Part shown: piece by piece, positions 57,881-64,000 of the stretch
Numbering within the stretch: the stretch's first letter is position 1
How the letters are laid out: every line of letters begins with the position of its first letter
Assembly (NCBI GenBank): GCA_010015655.1
Contig: ML976755.1
Span: 1-64,000, forward strand
Reading direction: 5' to 3'
Length of the DNA stretch: 64,000 nucleotides
DNA from: Bimuria novae-zelandiae CBS 107.79
Taxonomy: Eukaryota; Ascomycota; Dothideomycetes; Pleosporales; Didymosphaeriaceae
The notes under the pieces: model-generated
The model's input: the letters and a program-made list of their open reading frames with translations, nothing else
Told to the model about the DNA's origin: nothing
Database searches by the model: none
Program-made: the position numbers and the translations under genes

Positions 57881-60800
57881 TTCACCATCACTAACTTTTA
57901 AAATTTTAAGAAAGTGGTCAAAACTGCCAAATTTTCATTTTATTCATCTCAAATTCATCTGAAACCTACTCCTAGCCACCCTTTGCTTTCACACAGCGTG
58001 TGGTGGGTTGATGATAGCGATGGAGACGCCCCAGAGGGCCATTCCTGGCGCCTCTACTAGGACTCTCCCCCCAGACCTGGAGTCTGCGCGACAGATAAAT
58101 CTCTAGCACGCCACAAGGAAGCGCCCCTAGACAGACGTTTGGCCCCCTCTAAGACGCCTCTCCTTTAGTGCAGGCGTGCTTAACTACCCTAATACTACTG
58201 CTTCTGAGACCGTAGCTACCGCCTTTAACTCCTACCTTATAGTAAGCCGCAAGGCGCTAGAGGCCTAAGAAAAAGTTATAATAGCTATAGCTAAGGCTAT
58301 TAATTATTATATTACCTAATTTAAGAAGCTAGAGGAGCTAGCAGCTACTATAGCTCTTTATAATTATATTATTTAGGCTCTAAAAAATTCTATAGCTACT
58401 CTAAGCTTTCCTAATATAGTAAAATCCGCTAGCTACAACTTTATAACTATAACTTATACTAAAGAAAGTAAGGGTAGCTAAGTAGCCTAACCTTTAAAGA
58501 CGTAGGCAAGCGTCGCGTCTACCTCCTATTATAAAAATAGTAGATATACGTTAACTAGTAGTAGAAAGATCCTTACTTCTATTAAGAGATAATAGCCCTT
58601 TAAGTAGCTAATAGACTCGCGTATTCTGCTTATAGTCACGAATCTAAAGAATAGGCTTAGACAAGTCTTCGCATACGCTTTACGCAGAGCTATCTACGCT
58701 GCTATAAAGCTTAACCCTAGCTAAATACCTATAGCTACGAGGACGCGTACTAGCTAGGCTATCACCCTAGCTAACAGTGCTATACGATAGAAGCTTATAG
58801 AGTAAAAGACTAGGACGCTAATACACCGTTTAATTAGGGCAAGCAGCGCTAATTTGCCTAAGAAATAGTATAACTATACTATGCCCGGGGTGCCTAGCAG
58901 CTACCGCTCACTGATGGGGGAGCTCCTCCTATATACCCTGGAACTTGTAGCTGAAGAAGCCTTCACGCAAACGCGAGAGCGCCCACTAAGCTACTAGCCC
59001 TCTAGACACGGTGCAAGCTCACAGGGACATTGCACGTGGATAGCGTCCTTTAAGCGGAAGGTCGCGCCCTTTCGCCTCTTTGGCGCTAGTAACCACTCCT
59101 AAGAGATCACGAAGAAACGGGCAATCGAGCGCCACGACTCTGGCTACTAGGACTATTACAACGTGGCGAGGTGCACACGTGCACCCCGCTGCTATAACTA
59201 CAGTAAGAAGATAATTAAGCATAAAGGCCTGGTTGGCGACAACTACACTAGTAAATAATAGTGCCCTAACTACCGTGGCCTATATGCCGCGGACGACCCT
59301 ACGTGCCTAATAAAGCCTAGACGTATTAATAGACAGATTATTAGGCCGACGTATCGCAAGCTAACTACCCTTTACTATACTAAATAAAAGGCTTTTAACT
59401 AGTTTTATAACCTATAACTTTACTTACGCCCTAAGACTAATACGCTAGCCTTAAACCTAAATTTTAAATAATACGCTTAGGTATAGGAGTCGACCTAAGC
59501 TACTAAAGATACTTTTTAAGACCTAAGCTATAGTAAAAACGCCTAGTAGCCTATTAAAATTAATGCCTAATAACCCGTCCTTATAAATAAGATAGCTTAA
59601 TAGACCCTCCTTATAAAAGAAGCTAACTAACTATTAACGTAATATAATAAGAGCTACTATACTACGCCCTTTAAAGCCTATAATTACTCTTTACTATACT
59701 TTAGTGCTAACTTACGCAGCGCATAAACTAGATCTATAATATTTTTAAGTAGTACTTTAATATACTTAAGCTCCTAAGACATACCAATTATACTTAGTCT
59801 TCCTTATTAAAGGATATAAATATAGAAGATTCCTTCTTTAAGTAATAAAGAATAACTATTATAGTTAAGCTTCCTATATAGTCCCTAATATTAAAATATA
59901 CTAAAATAATATAAGTAAATGTAGTCCCGCATATACTATAGCTCTTAAAATTACTTTTATAAAGGATATTAATATAATCTATATATAAAAACTAGCTACT
60001 TAGCCTAGCACGCGTACTTTAAACTACCTTAGTTATAACTTATACCTTTTAGTAGATAGCTAGGATAATTAAATAACTTAGAAAATAAAACGTCCTTAAG
60101 TTTTAATTTTTACTTATAAGGGTAACTAACTTAAGATTGCGTTATATAAAATACTATATAACAGGGACGTGCAGTTAATTGACGTAAATAAAATAATTAT
60201 ACTAAATATTTATAAGTAGCCCTAAATAACCTTAGTTTAGACTATCTTACGCGCCTTTCCCTCCCTAATAAATACTTAGTAGGTAGCGACTTAAACGCTA
60301 AGTACGACATATTTAAGCCTAGCGTTATTATTATATAGGGTAGTGCTAAACTAGTATAGTGGGCTATAAATAGTAGCATAGATTATATTAGCGAGTCTAG
60401 TGTCCCAATATATAGGACTAGGTATGTTATTAATCTCTCTTTCTATATTATCCCCTTTACTACTATAGTGGTATAAATAAATATTTATTATAGCGTAGAC
60501 TATAATATGCTAGTTACTACGATCCTAAGCTAAGGTTAGAAGCTACTTAATTAGTTTAGTTATAAGGTCTCCTTTAAGAGAATTTTTTTTATTAATATAA
60601 TTACTAATAGGATGCGTAGCGTGCCGCCCTTAACTAGGCTATATATATATAATTATATAAACACTTGTGTTGCTACACTTAAGGAGGTCCTTATTAACGC
60701 CCTTACGATAGCGGGAAAGAAAGACAGGCATAGGACACACTATACCTTAGTAGACTAATAAATATAAGGAGGCTTTTAAAGCTTATATAGCTTTCCTTAC

Positions 60801-61602
60801 TAGCTATATAAGCTAAAACTTCTTTAAGGAGACGCGGGTCTTCCTAGCTACTATTTAAAAGGGTAAAGAAGAGTACTAGTAACACACTATTAATCACATA
60901 AAGGATAATAAGAAGATTGTCTACATTATTATCTATCATAAACTAGAACCTACTTAGGCTCTAGCGCCTATAGTCTATTACGGATATAAGGTAATAAAAG
61001 TTAAAAATAAAGCTAAAATAGTGTAATAAGCACTGCTCTACCGTTTTATAGCTAATAACGACCTACTAGAGCCACCTTTGCTATAGGAGAACGTAACTAT
61101 CCTATAAAATATTTACTTATTTTTTAAGATAATAGAACGCTATACTATTAGTATATTTAGTACTTTATTAGGTACTAATAGTATTATAGTCTAGCTACTT
61201 ATAGTACACTAAAACGATACAAAGTAATATATTCTTAATATCTATTAGCGCCTTTTGGAACTAGACTATTTTCTAGCTACTTAGACTAAGGACGATTTAG
61301 TCTTTATTAAGAAGTAAAATAAGAAGGACTATACTACCCCTAGCTTTATAAGGCCCTTCGCTATACTACTATATATTAATAAAGATTTTAAATAGATTAT
61401 CGCGCGACGTATAGCCTACTTAGCTATACTATATAATATTTTTAGCCCTTAAGACGCTAGGGCCCTACTAAAGAAATAAGTTATAGACTTAATTACTACT
61501 TTTACTTATAAGATTAAAATCGTGTTTAGTAAAAGCTAATATATTATAATAGTAACTATAAATGCGCTAAGCGCTTTTAATATTTTATTAATTAATAGAC
61601 TA

Positions 61603-63464
61603 ACGTACATGCATAGCGATTGGCCGGGCATAGTGAGTGGCCGAAAATGCCAAGACCCCATCAAAATCTACACTCTACACAATAGTACAGAACGCACACA
61701 AATAGTAATAAGAAATTGTAGTAGGCCAATCTACTCAGAATCTACTTCTACTTCTTTTTTACACGTGCGCGAATTATGCCCAGCCTTGCCATAGCGTCTA
61801 TAGCGCTATTAAGTTAATTCGCCTCTATTAGCGCGCACCCTCTTCTTCGACTTCTTCCTATTACTACGCGCCGCAAAGTCCTTTAGGACAGCTAGTCGCT
61901 AGCTATTAGTAGTTATAAGGACTCTTTCCTGCTATAATTACTTTTTCTTATGCGATTTACGTTGTGTAGTAGCCTTATTAGTAGCTTAAAGCTTAGCGTT
62001 ACGCTTTGTTATTAATACTAAAGAATGCGCTATTAGCTTAGCGCCTTTCACGAGCTTTTTAACCGCTTTAACTATACTTGTCGGGGAGCTATCTAGGTGC
62101 CTCTAAATCCTCTCCTTCACCAGCGTCGATTGTGACCCTAATTCTAGGGTGTTGCTAGGCGTCTGCGACTGCCACGTACTATCGCGTATAGTAGAAGGCG
62201 AAGGCGTACGCAGACGAACGTTAAGCTTTAATATTATTACTTTTAGGTTAAGGGGAATAAGGCTAGCGCCTTAAAAGCCTCCTTAGATATTATTTTAAAT
62301 TATTATAGCCTTAAAAGTAGTAATAAAATAAGGTAGGAACTTAATTTTAGTAATATGCGTGATATAGTTACGCATTAGATCCTTGGCTTAGCGCCTATAT
62401 GCCTTCTTTAATGGCGAGAAACACCCCATATCTAGTGGCTGCAGGAGGTGCGACGAATGTAGAGGTATATAGAGAGTGATAATCTTCTTATCCTTGTAGT
62501 ATTGCTGGAATTCGAGCAAGTTATGGCTCTCGTAGCTATTAATAATAAGTAACTAATAGCTACTAATAGTATGCTCTTTTATATGCGCGTTAAAGTGCTT
62601 TAGCTACTGTAGACTAAGCTTATTATTTGTCTAGCCGTTCTTAGAGACTGCGAGAACCTAGTCGCGAGGTAGATCCTTCTCTTGGTACTAGGTAGAGAGG
62701 TGGTGCTTGCCTTGAAAGATAAGGAAGGGTGGGATCGCCTACCCTATCGCGTTAATGCTATAAATAGCTATTATCTACTTTTAATTGCCTTGCTACACGC
62801 TCTTTAGCTTACCTTAATACTTAGAGCCTATAATAACTGCTTCTGTTAATATCATGCCTATTATGAAGCTAGTCTTGTTAAAGTTATAGGTAGCTTTATC
62901 CAGGATACTATACTTGGCTTTGGTATTCTCTACAAGCTGGAACCAGCCTTATACAACCTTAGGATCCTCACAGAGGGCTCTCTTATAGTTGTACTTTTAA
63001 TTAAACTTAACTTAGAGCTGTGGCTGGCGCTTAATAAAGTAGTAAGGCTACTTTTAACTAACTAGCTTGTTGTAGCGTATAGCTAGTAAAGAATTAGCTA
63101 TATCTTTTATAGTAGCATGCCAGGGCGGAAACCCTCGCGTATCTAGATTAAGTATATACTATATAAATACCTGCTTCTTTCTTATAGTAAGTCTTATTAA
63201 GTTAGGTGCGTAGTTACGTTAAAAGGTAGTTCTAGCGCGTCTCTGTCGTAGTGTTTTTTTAGTAACGCTATAGACTGCTATAGCGCGTGAAATTAAGAGT
63301 AGCGCGTCTCCTTCAATAGCTTAAAGCGCAAGCTGTAATCTAGCCTCTTTTAATTTAGGTAGTTTGTTACGTTGTTGAGACATCGCGTTGTAGTAGAACG
63401 TTTTGATGGGGTCTTGGTATTTTCGGCCACTCGCTATGCCCGGCCACTCGCTATGCATGTACGT
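61603..63464 (-). mobile_element. Fot1/pogo-type DNA transposon nested in the LINE (element 2)
   Basis: 1,862 bp with TIRs of about 65 bp, nearly identical between the two ends: acgtacatgcatagcgattg at 61603 and its near-copy, reverse-complemented, at 63464. TA at 61601-61602 and 63465-63466 is the target duplication. It splits the LINE reverse transcriptase. The transposase is on the minus strand. The ends are far less mutated than the interior. Confidence 0.9.
61950..63383 (-). pseudogene. Degraded Fot1/pogo transposase of element 2
   Basis: Begins at an ATG at 63383 (MSQQRNKLPKLKEARLQLAL, a typical pogo N-terminus with helix-turn-helix). It continues through YNFNKTSFIIGM (about 62885-62850), the run FQGKHHLSTWYQEKDLPRD (about 62720-62665), and LLIINSYESHNLL (about 62560-62525). 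SSHLLQPLDMGCFSPLKKAY follows (about 62460-62400). Asp of DGHESH and Asp of the YNxDE block read Asn. Multiple RIP-type stops. Confidence 0.82.
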
Positions 63465-64000
63465 TACTCTAGTATATAAAGTTTTAGTTCTCTCTTATAA
63501 TATACTAATAAAATTCTATATATAGCTGTGGTACAGGCAACACCGCTCTATCTAACACCCTATTACTTATAGCACCCCGTAAGACTCGTCCTTTTCTCCT
63601 ATTATATATATGCTCTACCTTGCAAAACTATTACGCTAGGATATAATACTTTACTTTAGCTATGCTAATAATATATGCCTTTACTAAAACTAATATAATA
63701 TTAATACTAATATTATGCTCCTCGCCTAAGACGTCTAAAAAATTAAAGTATAAAGTAGGACTAATAAGGTAGCCTTCGTCTTAAAAAAACTAAGATAATT
63801 TACCTTATTAAGATAAAAAGGTACTACGCGTCCGTATACGTTATAAATAATAATTTTACTATTTAACTAATTTTTTTGATAAGTAGTAATAGGGCGCTAT
63901 ACTAGCTAAGTATCTAGTTTAATAAAAAAAACTATCTTTTATACCTTACGTCGCGATATGTACTACGAAGAGATAGGTTATTATATACTATATTATAGCC

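Larger units (their letters stand above)
57880..64000 (+). mobile_element. Tad1-like non-LTR retrotransposon (LINE), RIP-mutated, runs off the right edge
   Basis: Plus strand. ORF1 starts at 58011 or 58020 and ends before about 59600. It contains a degraded gag-like zinc-knuckle region with CPNYRGLYAADDPTCLIKP (about 59254-59310). ORF2 has the endonuclease block LVGSDLNAKYDIF (about 60274-60312) and a late SVDYN where SDH is expected (about 60490-60510). RT sequence, with IRPFAILLYINKDFK (about 61346-61390), is then interrupted by a Fot1-like element at 61603-63464. RT resumes at 63467, with FYxDD reading CYANN (about 63655-63675). Stops in all parts. The 3' end lies outside the window. Confidence 0.8.

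Noticed and set aside
59019..59222. 67-codon minus-strand frame
   Set aside because: Antisense to the LINE ORF1 zinc-knuckle region.
1..64000. CRISPR arrays, rRNA or tRNA genes
   Set aside because: No regularly spaced short repeats, rRNA-like or clear cloverleaf sequence was noticed; a covariance-model tRNA scan was not possible here.
20000..64000. AT-rich tract as horizontally acquired or mitochondrial DNA
   Set aside because: The composition is explained by RIP of recognisable nuclear transposons with target duplications; no mitochondrial genes are seen.

Overview
The window is filamentous ascomycete (Pezizomycotina) nuclear DNA, most likely from a Dothideomycete. The evidence is short 46-63 nt introns with GT..AG ends and CTRAY branch sites (one intron is 137 nt), fungal-specific families (Zn2Cys6 regulator, Spo71, rhodopsin-like integral membrane protein), and long AT-rich tracts of repeat DNA. 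In those tracts CpA/TpG is depleted, CpG is kept and TA is abundant, which is the footprint of repeat-induced point mutation (RIP). I cannot name the species.

Layout. (1) 1-19.1 kb is a normal-composition gene block: an NmrA-like NAD(P)-binding protein, a Cys-rich zinc-binding protein, a five-exon SPO71-like PH-domain gene, then a three-gene carbohydrate module. The module is a secreted GH3 glycosidase divergent from an MFS sugar transporter, which is convergent with an intracellular GH31 alpha-xylosidase. It reads as a xyloglucan or xylosylated-oligosaccharide unit: digest outside, import, trim xylose inside. (2) 20.1-23.3 kb is one RIP-mutated Tc1/mariner-type element with long terminal inverted repeats (TIRs) and an unexplained second reading frame on the opposite strand. 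(3) 25.0-32.4 kb is a second gene island: a 7TM rhodopsin-like membrane protein, a Zn2Cys6 transcription factor, and a divergent indoleamine 2,3-dioxygenase/kynureninase pair (two kynurenine-pathway steps sharing one promoter region). The regulator and the dioxygenase converge with only 25 bp between stop codons.

(4) 32.5-64 kb is an AT-rich transposon graveyard with no supported host gene. It holds two complete Copia elements with matching LTRs and 5-bp target duplications (AGAGA; AGTTT), three pogo/Fot1-class DNA transposons with TA duplications, a foldback-like long inverted repeat, a short TIR element, two solo LTRs with intact target duplications (GTATC; ATTAC), a chromodomain Gypsy body, and a Tad1-like LINE that runs off the right edge and is split by a Fot1-like insertion. 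Several insertions are nested, so their relative order can be read: foldback repeat, then Fot1-like and TIR elements inside it, then a solo LTR inside the TIR element. Differences between LTR pairs are almost all transitions, and catalytic Asp codons of several transposases and reverse transcriptases read as Asn, both as expected from RIP. One pogo-type element (45.1-47.15 kb, containing a 188-base assembly gap) and the two solo LTRs look much less mutated and are probably the youngest insertions.

Exon boundaries were placed by hand from splice consensus, frame and family continuity. All of them would benefit from RNA evidence.
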